A stretch of DNA of 64,000 nucleotides from Gramella sp. MT6 (lineage in GTDB: Bacteria > Bacteroidota > Bacteroidia > Flavobacteriales > Flavobacteriaceae): NCBI RefSeq assembly GCF_019357415.1, contig NZ_CP048410.1:2692501-2756500 (forward strand), read 5' to 3'. Below, piece after piece: positions 43,483 through 51,558 of this stretch. The notes beneath the pieces are model-generated. The model ran no database searches. It had not been told where the DNA came from and saw only the letters and a program-made list of their open reading frames with translations. The position numbers were made by a program, and so were the translations under genes. The first letter of the stretch is position 1. Every line of letters begins with the position of its first letter.

Positions 43483-45852
43483 TTAATTTTGTTGCTTTAT
43501 AATTAATTCGGAAGAAGAGGAAACAATCCTAATTTGATTATTTAATGATTCTGTTTTTCCTGAGGTTTCATATTTCTGAATAGGTAAAAGCACTTCAATT
43601 TGCCAATCTTCATTATCCTGCTGAATTTCTAAATTGAATTTCCCGTCTATCTTTTTATAATGTATAGAGATATTATTATCACCAACGCTCACATTTTCTA
43701 ACGAGGCATAATCCCATTCCGAAGGGAATTGAGGCTTAATAGTAACCTTCCTTTCAGAGGCCATAGGTTGTATTCCAAAAAACTGCTGAATGATAGGGAT
43801 CGCACAACTGTAAATATTCCAGGCCTGTGTGATCATCCCATAATCTGGTGAAACTTCATACATACTCCCTGGAAGTGCATAACTAAAGGTTTTGCTCATT
43901 CTTTTTAAATAATCCAGCGCCTTAGCGGGATTACCATAATTATTTTCAGCAATGGCCAAAACCCCGGTGGGAAGGGTCATAACTGCTCCTGTATATGAAA
44001 ACACTTCGCTTCCCTTAAATGAGGTTTCTTCCCTTCCTGCCGTTTCATCTCTGTCTATTCCCGTAACAAAAACACCGAAAGGATTTGTGAATTTCTCTGC
44101 TGTTCTCAAAGCGATTTTAGCTTTTTCAGGATCTGCGATGTTCATTTCCATAGGAGTGTTCACAACCCAATTATGATGAAGTACAAAAGGGCGGGATTTC
44201 TCCGAAGGATTTTTAATAATATGTTCTTTTAGTGTTTTCAATTCTTTCACGGACCAGGGCTTGTCCAGAGTGTCTGCGCGAATGATCGCATCTTCAACTA
44301 ATCTCAGTGCCTGCTCATCTGTCCCGATAAAATCTGCATAAGAACCGAACTCTTCAGACCAGAATTCTGTATTGATCTTTTCTTTTAGCTCTGCAGCAAT
44401 TTTAGAATATTCTGTACTTAATTCATTCTTTCCCAATTCTGAGGCAATTTTCGAAGCATCGGCGAAAGCCTTTTGGGTATATACTGCCACGTCTATCATT
44501 TCACTATCAAGGCCATGAATTTCCATCATTCCAAAACCGTCTGGGAACAGATTTTTATTAGCATCATTTTCTGTCATTAGCCAGTTCAGGCCTTTCTCAA
44601 TAGTGGGGAGGTATTTCTTTAAAAATTCTTTATCGCCATTCCATTTATAGACCTCCCATATCAAAGAGGCAAATTGAGGAGTTTCATTAATGTTTCCTTT
44701 GTTGAATACCGCACCATTTGTCGACATTTCATGGATGATCCTACCGTTTCCATTTACGGCCATGGAAACACTTTCTAGAAGCTTTATCGTCTGGTAAACA
44801 GGATCTGTTTGCCCAATGGCCATGTATCCTTTCAAGGCATATTCACTATCCACGCCAAACCACCAGGGATAATCTGGTATCCCCGCGGTGATTCCCGTAC
44901 CAATTTCCGGAACTTCCTGTACCAGCCATGCCGAATTGTATTTAAGCCACTCAAAAGTTTCCTGTAATTTTTTATCCGGAATTGATAATTTGGACCTGGA
45001 TGCTAACGCATTATACCGGTCCCTTTTTCCTTTAATCTCTTTTTCAAGGTTTTTATTCAGATAGTGAAAACTCTTTAAGTTTTCAGATACCGAATTATAA
45101 GATCCGGCGATAAAAAAAGTGATTATTTCTGAAGTTCCAGCCTGTATAGTTAAATTGAAAGTTAGAGAAGTTCCCTTGCCCAGGCCTTGATATTTTGAAG
45201 GAAAGCTATCAAATGAATCAGCTCTTCTATCTGCCCTGAAAATTGCACTCCAGGGATTTAGGCTGTCTTTGTATATCCAATAACCTTCATTAGTGTTGAA
45301 TGCGGCTTTATCTGCCGCATCTTTCATTCCTGTTCTATCTCCCAGCCAGGTAGGCCTAAGATCTGAAAAGGCTTTAAAGGTAAATTGTAGATCTTTTATT
45401 TCATCCCCCTTATTTTCAATTTTGTATTGAATTATAGCTCCCTGTACGTCATCAGGTATAAATTGCCAACGCTCGATTTCTAATCCAAGGCCTTCCAGTT
45501 TGAAATCCTGTTTTCCAGCCACTGGATAATTGGTAAAAGAGATTGCCTTATCCAGAGTTATGGTGTCACTTTCAGAAATAATTTCAGCTTCAAATCCATC
45601 TAATAGTTTTATGGGATGGTTCCAAAGTCCGCCCATTTCACCTTCTATATGCCAGCCTATTTCCGGAAAACTTCCATCCTGGTGGCCAACCAGATATGAT
45701 CTGTTCCCAGCAGTGACAAAAGGGGATTCCAGGTATTCTGCTTTGCCTTTTATCGCCGGACTATCCTTAAGAATTTCTGATATTACAGGAGTTTCCTGCG
45801 AAAAAACAGAAATATTTAAGAGCAGGCAGAGGTAGAGTAAATTGATTTTCAT
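43483..45852 (-). CDS. Secreted six-hairpin glycosidase (amylo-alpha-1,6-glucosidase-like)
   Basis: A 789-residue protein with signal peptide MKINLLYLCLLLNISVFSQ. The N-terminal 270 residues form a beta-sandwich; residues about 290-680 form an (alpha/alpha)6 barrel with GIPDYPWWFGVDSEYALKGY, GFGMMEIHGLDSEMIDVAVY and FVTGIDRDETAGREETSFKG; the tail is a small beta domain. This plan is typical of GH15/GH63/GH78-like six-hairpin enzymes and debranching enzymes. The family and the catalytic acids cannot be fixed from the sequence alone. It is exported, so it acts on polysaccharide or glycoprotein outside the cytoplasm; no SusCD pair is nearby. Confidence 0.8.
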   Translation of the reverse strand: MKINLLYLCLLLNISVFSQETPVISEILKDSPAIKGKAEYLESPFVTAGNRSYLVGHQDGSFPEIGWHIEGEMGGLWNHPIKLLDGFEAEIISESDTITLDKAISFTNYPVAGKQDFKLEGLGLEIERWQFIPDDVQGAIIQYKIENKGDEIKDLQFTFKAFSDLRPTWLGDRTGMKDAADKAAFNTNEGYWIYKDSLNPWSAIFRADRRADSFDSFPSKYQGLGKGTSLTFNLTIQAGTSEIITFFIAGSYNSVSENLKSFHYLNKNLEKEIKGKRDRYNALASRSKLSIPDKKLQETFEWLKYNSAWLVQEVPEIGTGITAGIPDYPWWFGVDSEYALKGYMAIGQTDPVYQTIKLLESVSMAVNGNGRIIHEMSTNGAVFNKGNINETPQFASLIWEVYKWNGDKEFLKKYLPTIEKGLNWLMTENDANKNLFPDGFGMMEIHGLDSEMIDVAVYTQKAFADASKIASELGKNELSTEYSKIAAELKEKINTEFWSEEFGSYADFIGTDEQALRLVEDAIIRADTLDKPWSVKELKTLKEHIIKNPSEKSRPFVLHHNWVVNTPMEMNIADPEKAKIALRTAEKFTNPFGVFVTGIDRDETAGREETSFKGSEVFSYTGAVMTLPTGVLAIAENNYGNPAKALDYLKRMSKTFSYALPGSMYEVSPDYGMITQAWNIYSCAIPIIQQFFGIQPMASERKVTIKPQFPSEWDYASLENVSVGDNNISIHYKKIDGKFNLEIQQDNEDWQIEVLLPIQKYETSGKTESLNNQIRIVSSSSELIIKQQN

Positions 45853-46032
45853 ACTGTTAATTAATGAGATATAGTAAATCTAATGATTTTTAAGTTTTAA
45901 TTATTAGACGTCTGGGAAAGCTGGTTTTATTGCTAATGCGGAAGATTGCGGATTTCTTTTAATTGTGCCTACTGCCATTGTTTTTCACATTAGTTTGGCT
46001 TTTTGTGCTTCAAATAATTCTTATCATTGAGC

Positions 46033-47022
46033 ATGAAAAAAAGATACTGGTTTCTTCTGATTTTTATTCTGGCGTTGGCAATTACCTATTTTTCCGGCCC
46101 CGTACCTTCTAAACCCGATTATTCTACTTCTTTACCTGAGCTACCTTCAAACCTTAAAGAGCTTGAAGCCTATGTGAATAATGGAGAAGACTCTCTGCCC
46201 GTAAGAAAGGATAATCAGGCCAGGATACGCTGGCAAGATGGACCTGAAAAAACAGAATACAGTATTGTTTACTTACATGGTTTTGCTGGTAGTTACCGCG
46301 ATGGTTATCCGGTAAATAAAAATATTGCAGACTCTCTTAATGCAAATCTTTATTTGGCGAGATGGGCTGGTCACGGATTAAAACCACCGGCATCTCTGAA
46401 CACTTTTGATGGCAAAAATGCATGGAAATCTGCAAAAGAAGCTCTGGTAATAGGGAATAGAATAGGTAGAAAAGTTATAATAATGAGTACATCTACGGGA
46501 GGAACCCTTGCTTTGAAACTTGCCGCAAAATTTCCCGATAAAATATATGCCCTGGTTAATTTATCTCCCAACATGGAGGACGATCAGCCGGGTACTTTTG
46601 TGCTCAACTCTCCGTGGGGCTATGAAATTGCTAATCTAATTTCTTTTGGAAAGAATAAAAAGATCGAGCACGAACAGGAAATTGCCAGACAATACTGGGA
46701 CACAATTTATCCATCCCGAGCACTGGTAGACCTGCAGGTTCTGGTGGAAACCACCATGAAACCGGAAATATTTAAGGAAATTAATGTGCCCGTGCTAACG
46801 CTTTATTATCATAAGAATTTTATTGAAGAAGATCAGCATGTGGAAGTAAGTATATACGAAGATGCTCATAAATTATTTTCAACGCCAGATTCGCTAAAAT
46901 CATTGGTGCCATTGAAAACTCCCGGTACCCATTTTATTGGGAGCGATATAAAATCTAAGGATACCAGGATTGTAGAAAAGGAGATCCTTGAATTTTTGCA
47001 AAAGGTGAAAAACTATAATTAG
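46033..47022 (+). CDS. Membrane-anchored alpha/beta hydrolase with SxSxG elbow
   Basis: A 329-residue protein starting MKKRYWFLLIFILALAITYF, a single N-terminal membrane anchor or signal. The fold is an alpha/beta hydrolase: VYLHGFAGSYRDGYPV (oxyanion), ARWAGHGLK, then IMSTSTGGTLALKLA at the nucleophile elbow and THFIG for the final His. The elbow reads S-T-S-T-G in place of G-x-S-x-G, an unusual first residue. ATG at 46033 is preferred to TTG two codons upstream. It resembles lysophospholipase/esterase-type hydrolases; substrate unknown. Confidence 0.83.
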   Translation: MKKRYWFLLIFILALAITYFSGPVPSKPDYSTSLPELPSNLKELEAYVNNGEDSLPVRKDNQARIRWQDGPEKTEYSIVYLHGFAGSYRDGYPVNKNIADSLNANLYLARWAGHGLKPPASLNTFDGKNAWKSAKEALVIGNRIGRKVIIMSTSTGGTLALKLAAKFPDKIYALVNLSPNMEDDQPGTFVLNSPWGYEIANLISFGKNKKIEHEQEIARQYWDTIYPSRALVDLQVLVETTMKPEIFKEINVPVLTLYYHKNFIEEDQHVEVSIYEDAHKLFSTPDSLKSLVPLKTPGTHFIGSDIKSKDTRIVEKEILEFLQKVKNYN

Positions 47023-47027
47023 AATGA

Positions 47028-47624
47028 TCAAAATTTGTTCAGAAATTCTGCATATCCCATAGAATCTGAAGCTTTTAGTTTATTATCCCCAACGATCTCA
47101 TCGAGAAGAGAATAATTGAATTTCAATTCCTGGTCTCCGAACCATTCTAACGCAAAAGTATACCAGATTTCCTCGTTAACTTTCACCCTGGTATATTCTA
47201 TCTGGCAACCATAATCAGGATATTCTTCAATGGGTACGCGAATAATATTTGAGTTATTATCCTTTTTTAGCTTAAAACCAATTCGTTCCTTTTTTACATC
47301 TAACCAGCTAAATTTTTCTCCTTCTGTAATTTCATGGAAGAGTGAATCGTCTTCTGCTGAAGAGAAGCTCCATTTTGTATAACTCTCCAGATAGCCTTTA
47401 ACCTGCGAGGTTAATTTTTCCTTATCAGATTTGCTTATGCGTTGTTTGACCTCGATATTTTTTTCCCTTAGCTTGATACTGATATCTTCTTTTTCCTTTA
47501 GCGGTAAATAAAAATCGGTGCGGGCTTCTGTATTTTCAAATATATATCCGTTCTCTTCGAACCAGTTTCGGATACTTTCAACTTCAGTTCTATAAAACCA
47601 TCTTATTTCTTTACTGTTATACAT
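47028..47624 (-). CDS. Uncharacterised protein, possibly CYTH-like
   Basis: A 198-residue soluble protein that I cannot place with confidence. It opens with KEIRWFYRTEVESIRNWFEE, has paired charged strands TDFYLPLKEKEDISIKLREK and NIEVKQR, and later VNEEIWYTFALEWFG. The pattern of K/R- and E-rich strands that would line a tunnel resembles CYTH/triphosphate tunnel proteins, but the defining ExExK is missing. It is convergent with the preceding hydrolase, only 5 bases away, and no terminator is seen between them. Confidence 0.55.
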   Translation of the reverse strand: MYNSKEIRWFYRTEVESIRNWFEENGYIFENTEARTDFYLPLKEKEDISIKLREKNIEVKQRISKSDKEKLTSQVKGYLESYTKWSFSSAEDDSLFHEITEGEKFSWLDVKKERIGFKLKKDNNSNIIRVPIEEYPDYGCQIEYTRVKVNEEIWYTFALEWFGDQELKFNYSLLDEIVGDNKLKASDSMGYAEFLNKF

Positions 47625-47772
47625 TATCCAAAAATTTAAGTTATTAATTTAAAGCATATCCAGCCCTAAGTTTTCCGGGTAAAACAGAATTTACGAAAAA
47701 GCTGGGAAATTGAAACAGGATTATTAATTTATAAGATAGGTGAGAGTATATTATTCAATCCAAAAAAAACAT

Positions 47773-47780
47773 TACTTTTG
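47773..47780 (+). promoter_or_regulatory. -7 box of the pyrR operon
   Basis: TACTTTTG, fitting TAnnTTTG, 21 bases before the ATG at 47802. A TTG start at 47778 would overlap it, which rules that start out. Confidence 0.55.
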
Positions 47781-47801
47781 TTCCAATCTACAAATAGTCT
47801 T

Positions 47802-48341
47802 ATGAGCCGGAAAGTACTACTAGACTCTAACCAACTCAATATCATTCTACATCGTTTGGCCTGTCAATTAGTAGAAAAGCATACAGACTTTAAAGACACA
47901 GTATTAGTTGGAATTCAGCCAAGAGGAATTTATGTAGCCAACAGGATCGAAAAGATCCTAAAAGAGGAATATGGTCTCGATTCTATTAAGATGGGGCAAC
48001 TGGATATAACTTTTTACAGGGATGATTTTAGAAGGGGAGAGAAACCTCTGGAAGCCAATAAGACCAGAATAGATTTTATAGTTGAAGATAAATGCGTGGT
48101 GTTCATCGATGATGTTTTATATACCGGGCGAAGTATTCGTGCTGCTTTAACCGCTATTCAGTCTTTTGGGAGACCTAAGGAGATCGAACTACTAAGTTTG
48201 ATCGACAGGAGGTTCAGCAGGCATTTGCCTATCCAGCCAGATTATAACGGCAGGCAGGTAGATGCGATAAATGAAGAAAAAGTCAAGGTAAGCTGGCAGG
48301 AGAATGATGGTGAGGATGCGGTTTATCTAATATCAAAATAG
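47802..48341 (+). CDS. pyrR: PyrR-type uracil phosphoribosyltransferase/regulator
   Basis: A 179-residue type I phosphoribosyltransferase. The PRPP loop reads VVFIDDVLYTGRSIRAAL and the PyrR-specific VGIQPRGIYVANRIEKIL and LLSLIDRR(F)SRHLPIQPDY are present. In Bacillus PyrR binds UMP and the pyr mRNA to control attenuation and also makes UMP from uracil; whether the Bacteroidetes protein regulates is not clear, and I see no anti-terminator/terminator pair in the 160-base leader. It is 7 bases upstream of pyrB. Confidence 0.93.
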   Translation: MSRKVLLDSNQLNIILHRLACQLVEKHTDFKDTVLVGIQPRGIYVANRIEKILKEEYGLDSIKMGQLDITFYRDDFRRGEKPLEANKTRIDFIVEDKCVVFIDDVLYTGRSIRAALTAIQSFGRPKEIELLSLIDRRFSRHLPIQPDYNGRQVDAINEEKVKVSWQENDGEDAVYLISK

Positions 48342-48348
48342 CTAAGAA

Positions 48349-49281
48349 ATGAGTAGCGAATTAAGTGTAGATCACTTACTGGGTATCAAATATCTTAAAC
48401 CTGAAGATATAGAGCTTATCTTCAAAACAGCCGATCATTTTAAAGAAGTAATTAACAGGCCCATAAAGAAGGTACCTTCTTTAAGAGATATTACCATTGC
48501 TAATCTTTTCTTTGAAAACAGTACAAGAACCAGGTTATCTTTCGAGCTTGCTGAAAAACGCCTTAGCGCCGATGTAATAAATTTTTCAGCCGCTTCCTCT
48601 TCGGTTAAAAAAGGTGAAACCCTTATAGATACTGTAAATAATATTCTATCGATGAAGGTCGATATGGTGGTGATGCGTCATCCTAATCCTGGTGCAGGCA
48701 TTTTTCTTTCTAAACATGTAAAAGCAAGTATAATTAATGCAGGAGATGGAGCCCATGAACATCCTACACAGGCCTTGCTGGATTCCTATTCAATTAGGGA
48801 GAGACTGGGCGGAGTAGAAGGGAAAAAAGTGGTCATCGTAGGGGATATTCTGCATAGCCGCGTGGCTTTGTCCAATATTTTCGCATTGAAATTACAAGGA
48901 GCCCAGGTCAAGGTTTGTGGCCCGAAAACCCTTCTTCCAAAACATATTGAATCTTTAGGGGTAGAAGTAGAGACCAATCTTAAGGCCGCGCTGGAATGGT
49001 GTGATGTGGCAAATATGCTAAGAGTACAGAATGAACGTATGGATATCAGCTATTTCCCAAGTACCCGCGAATATGTAAAACAGTTCGGGCTTAATAAGAA
49101 ATTACTGGATAGCTTAAATAAAGAAATAGTCATTATGCACCCAGGCCCAATAAACAGGGGAGTGGAAATCACTAGTGATATAGCAGATTCAGAACATGCG
49201 ATCATACTTGATCAGGTTCAGAATGGCGTTGCTATAAGGATGGCTGTTATCTATCTTTTAGCTTCCAAGATCAAGCAGTAG
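48349..49281 (+). CDS. pyrB: Aspartate carbamoyltransferase catalytic subunit
   Basis: A 310-residue enzyme joining aspartate and carbamoyl phosphate in pyrimidine synthesis. Carbamoyl phosphate site FFENSTRTRLSFELAEKRL, then MRHPNPGAG, HEHPTQALLD and IMHPGPINRGVEI near the end. No regulatory subunit pyrI is nearby, as usual outside enterobacteria. Directly after pyrR and probably co-transcribed with the downstream STAS-like gene and rnz. Confidence 0.96.
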   Translation: MSSELSVDHLLGIKYLKPEDIELIFKTADHFKEVINRPIKKVPSLRDITIANLFFENSTRTRLSFELAEKRLSADVINFSAASSSVKKGETLIDTVNNILSMKVDMVVMRHPNPGAGIFLSKHVKASIINAGDGAHEHPTQALLDSYSIRERLGGVEGKKVVIVGDILHSRVALSNIFALKLQGAQVKVCGPKTLLPKHIESLGVEVETNLKAALEWCDVANMLRVQNERMDISYFPSTREYVKQFGLNKKLLDSLNKEIVIMHPGPINRGVEITSDIADSEHAIILDQVQNGVAIRMAVIYLLASKIKQ

Positions 49282-49336
49282 ATGGTTGATAAATATATAC
49301 TGTTTTTTTAACTTGGAATGAATTTAGAATTTGAAT

Positions 49337-49669
49337 ATGAAAACTACCGAAAAAGAAAACTTTTTACTGATAGAGAATGAAGGAGAGGATCTAACTAATT
49401 TCGCTTCAGATCTTACCAGGCATCATTCAGATTTTAAGGATCAGAATATCGTAGTAAATTTAAAAAGCGCAAGTAACGTAGCTTCAAAAGAGTTACTGTC
49501 TTTTCTAGAGCTATCTAATGTTCACAGAAATGATAATAAAAGCTTTGTACTGGTAACCGATGCTGTAGGTATCGATGAATTACCTGAAGAGCTGGTAGTG
49601 GTTCCTACACTTCAGGAAGCTGAAGATATGATCCAGATGGATGAGATCCAGAGAGATCTAGGATTTTAA
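49337..49669 (+). CDS. STAS-like small protein
   Basis: A 110-residue soluble protein with the plan of anti-sigma-antagonist/STAS domains: strand FLLIENEG, helix, strand NIVVNLKSASNVASKELLSF, helix, strand SFVLVTDAVGI and the last turn VVPTLQEAEDMI. The phospho-acceptor Ser of SpoIIAA would fall near NVASKELL. The fold assignment is moderately sure, the function unknown. ATG at 49337 is preferred to TTG at 49331. It lies between pyrB and rnz in the same direction. Confidence 0.65.
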   Translation: MKTTEKENFLLIENEGEDLTNFASDLTRHHSDFKDQNIVVNLKSASNVASKELLSFLELSNVHRNDNKSFVLVTDAVGIDELPEELVVVPTLQEAEDMIQMDEIQRDLGF

Positions 49670-49702
49670 TACTGCCCCGCATAAATCGAAAAATAAGATC
49701 GA

Positions 49703-50611
49703 ATGAAGATCAACATTCTTGGTTGCTATGCTGCAACTCCACGTAGTTTTACCAATCCTACCTCACAGGTTCTTGAAATACAAAACAATCACTTTCTTAT
49801 AGATTGCGGAGAAGGGACGCAGGTTCAATTACGAAGGAATAAGATCAAATTTTCAAAGATCAAGCATATCTTTATTTCTCATCTTCACGGAGACCACTTT
49901 TATGGACTTGTAGGACTTGTAAGTACCTTTAGGTTATTGAACCGGGAATCTGAATTACATATTTACGGTCCAAAGGGCATCAAGGAGATTATTACCCTGC
50001 AATTAAAACTTGCCAATTCCTGGACGAATTTCCCGCTCATTTTTCATGAACTTACCTCTAAAGAACCTGAACTCATTTACGAGAATTCAAAAGTGAGTGT
50101 AAGCACAATTCCTTTGAAACACAGGGTTTATACGAATGGATTTCTTTTTAAGGAAAAAGAAGGTGATCGCAAATTGCTTATTGATAAAGCAGAAACTTAT
50201 AATATCGATTTCAGCCTTTTTAAAAGCCTTAAAAAAGGCAAAGATGTGGTTTCAGAGGATGGAAAATTGATTGCAAATCACCTGGTAACGGCAGATCCTC
50301 TACCGCCGAAATCATATGCTTATTGCAGTGATACTATGTTTGATACAGATATAGTTCCTTTGATCAAAAATGCCACAGTTCTGTATCATGAATCTACTTT
50401 CCTGGAAGATAAAGCAGATCTTGCATTGCCTACTAAACACTCCACCGCCAAGCAGGCAGCAACAATAGCAAAATTGGCAGAAGTTCAAAAGCTTATTTTA
50501 GGACATTATTCCACCAGGTATCCAAATATCGAATTATTCCGCACAGAAGCATCTACAATTTTTCCTGAGATTATTTTAGCCGACGACGGCAAGGAAATTA
50601 TCGTTGAATAG
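49703..50611 (+). CDS. rnz: Ribonuclease Z
   Basis: A 302-residue tRNA 3'-processing endonuclease of the metallo-beta-lactamase fold. The zinc motif is SHLHGDHFYG (HxHxDH), preceded by LIDCGEGTQVQLRR, with further ligands in YCSDTMFDTD and ILGHYSTRY. Size is that of the short form (ElaC). It removes the tRNA 3' trailer. It follows the STAS-like gene by 33 bases. Confidence 0.95.
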   Translation: MKINILGCYAATPRSFTNPTSQVLEIQNNHFLIDCGEGTQVQLRRNKIKFSKIKHIFISHLHGDHFYGLVGLVSTFRLLNRESELHIYGPKGIKEIITLQLKLANSWTNFPLIFHELTSKEPELIYENSKVSVSTIPLKHRVYTNGFLFKEKEGDRKLLIDKAETYNIDFSLFKSLKKGKDVVSEDGKLIANHLVTADPLPPKSYAYCSDTMFDTDIVPLIKNATVLYHESTFLEDKADLALPTKHSTAKQAATIAKLAEVQKLILGHYSTRYPNIELFRTEASTIFPEIILADDGKEIIVE

Positions 50612-50786
50612 CACTATGCCAATTAACGTTTTAAAAGCTCTTAATCGATTGACATTCAGTTATTCGACTGTAAATTCCTACAAAAAATGTTAAAATTCAC
50701 TCAAATTTAGTATTATTTTAAGTCGAAAGTGCATTTAGTCGATTAATAATGTACATTTATCTTCCTTGAGTCTAATAAGTGAACTT

Positions 50787-51293
50787 ATGAAGAAAATTAC
50801 ATTAACAGGATTGACTTTATTTTTTTGTGCGCTGTTTCTTACGTCGTGTTCAAAAGATAGTTTACAAGATGATGTGAATGCATATGATCAGGTTGTTACT
50901 GAGAAAGCAGAATACAGTTATAACACTATTGAGGTTGAAATTTTAGACGAATTAAATCTTTATAGAAAAGCACTTGGATTAAGTCAGCTTAAACCACTTG
51001 CAGAACTTTCTGTTGAGTCTGAAAACCACAATGAATATATGATCGAAGAAGGCGTGGTAAGTCACGATAATTTCTCGTTACGTGCATCTCAGTTAATGAA
51101 TAAGGTTGGAGCTAAGGCCGTGGCTGAAAATGTTGGTTTTGGTTACAGAAACTCAGAAGCCGTTGTTAATGCCTGGCTTAAGAGTAAAGGTCACAGAGAG
51201 AATGTTGAAGGAGGTTTTACTCACTTCGGGATCTCTGTGAGACAGGATGAAAATGGTAAAAATTATTTCACGAATATTTTTATAAAGAAATAG
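50787..51293 (+). CDS. CAP (SCP/PR-1) domain lipoprotein
   Basis: A 168-residue protein with the lipoprotein signal MKKITLTGLTLFFCALFLTS before Cys. The CAP domain runs from about 45 to the end: LDELNLYRKALGLSQLKPLA, HNEYMIEEGVVSHDNF, AVAENVGFGYRNSEAVVNAW and KSKGHRENVEGGFTHFGIS, with the conserved His, Glu and His of the cavity. Bacterial CAP proteins may bind sterol-like or lipid ligands or have protease roles; not settled. ATG at 50787 fits the signal. Confidence 0.9.
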   Translation: MKKITLTGLTLFFCALFLTSCSKDSLQDDVNAYDQVVTEKAEYSYNTIEVEILDELNLYRKALGLSQLKPLAELSVESENHNEYMIEEGVVSHDNFSLRASQLMNKVGAKAVAENVGFGYRNSEAVVNAWLKSKGHRENVEGGFTHFGISVRQDENGKNYFTNIFIKK

Positions 51294-51323
51294 AACGATA
51301 AAGTTTGTTTTCCCCCCAAATCG

Positions 51324-51359
51324 AAAAAGGGTTCAGGCTAGAGGCTGACCCTTTTTTTT
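51324..51359 (+). terminator. Terminator after the CAP gene (shared repeat core)
   Basis: AAAAAGGGT-T-CAG pairs with CTG-ACCCTTTTT, followed by T. The core GTTCAGGCTAGAGGCTGA is the same as at 53175-53192. Confidence 0.9.
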
Positions 51360-51507
51360 ATGCCTAATATTTACTTATCAAAATTAAGTTCAAATTGCCC
51401 TTAACCTTAAATAATGCTTTGATTCCTAATCGAATTAAAATCTACTCTTTTAAGAAAATTTAGTAGGATTTATATCTTTTTAAGATCAGAAAACATTCTT
51501 CCGAAAT

Positions 51508-51537
51508 AAAAAAGCTCAGATCTCTCTGAGCTTTTTT
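51508..51537 (-). terminator. Terminator after the S41 protease
   Basis: AAAAAAGCTCAGA pairs perfectly with TCTGAGCTTTTTT, loop TCTC; serves the minus-strand gene ending at 51559. Confidence 0.9.
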
Positions 51538-51558
51538 ATTAGATTCAATATAAATTAT

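Noticed and set aside
47778..47801. TTG start for pyrR
   Set aside because: It overlaps the predicted -7 box; the ATG 24 bases later gives the usual N-terminus.
47640..47801. PyrR-dependent attenuator in the pyrR leader
   Set aside because: No terminator-type stem with T run or alternative anti-terminator could be found.
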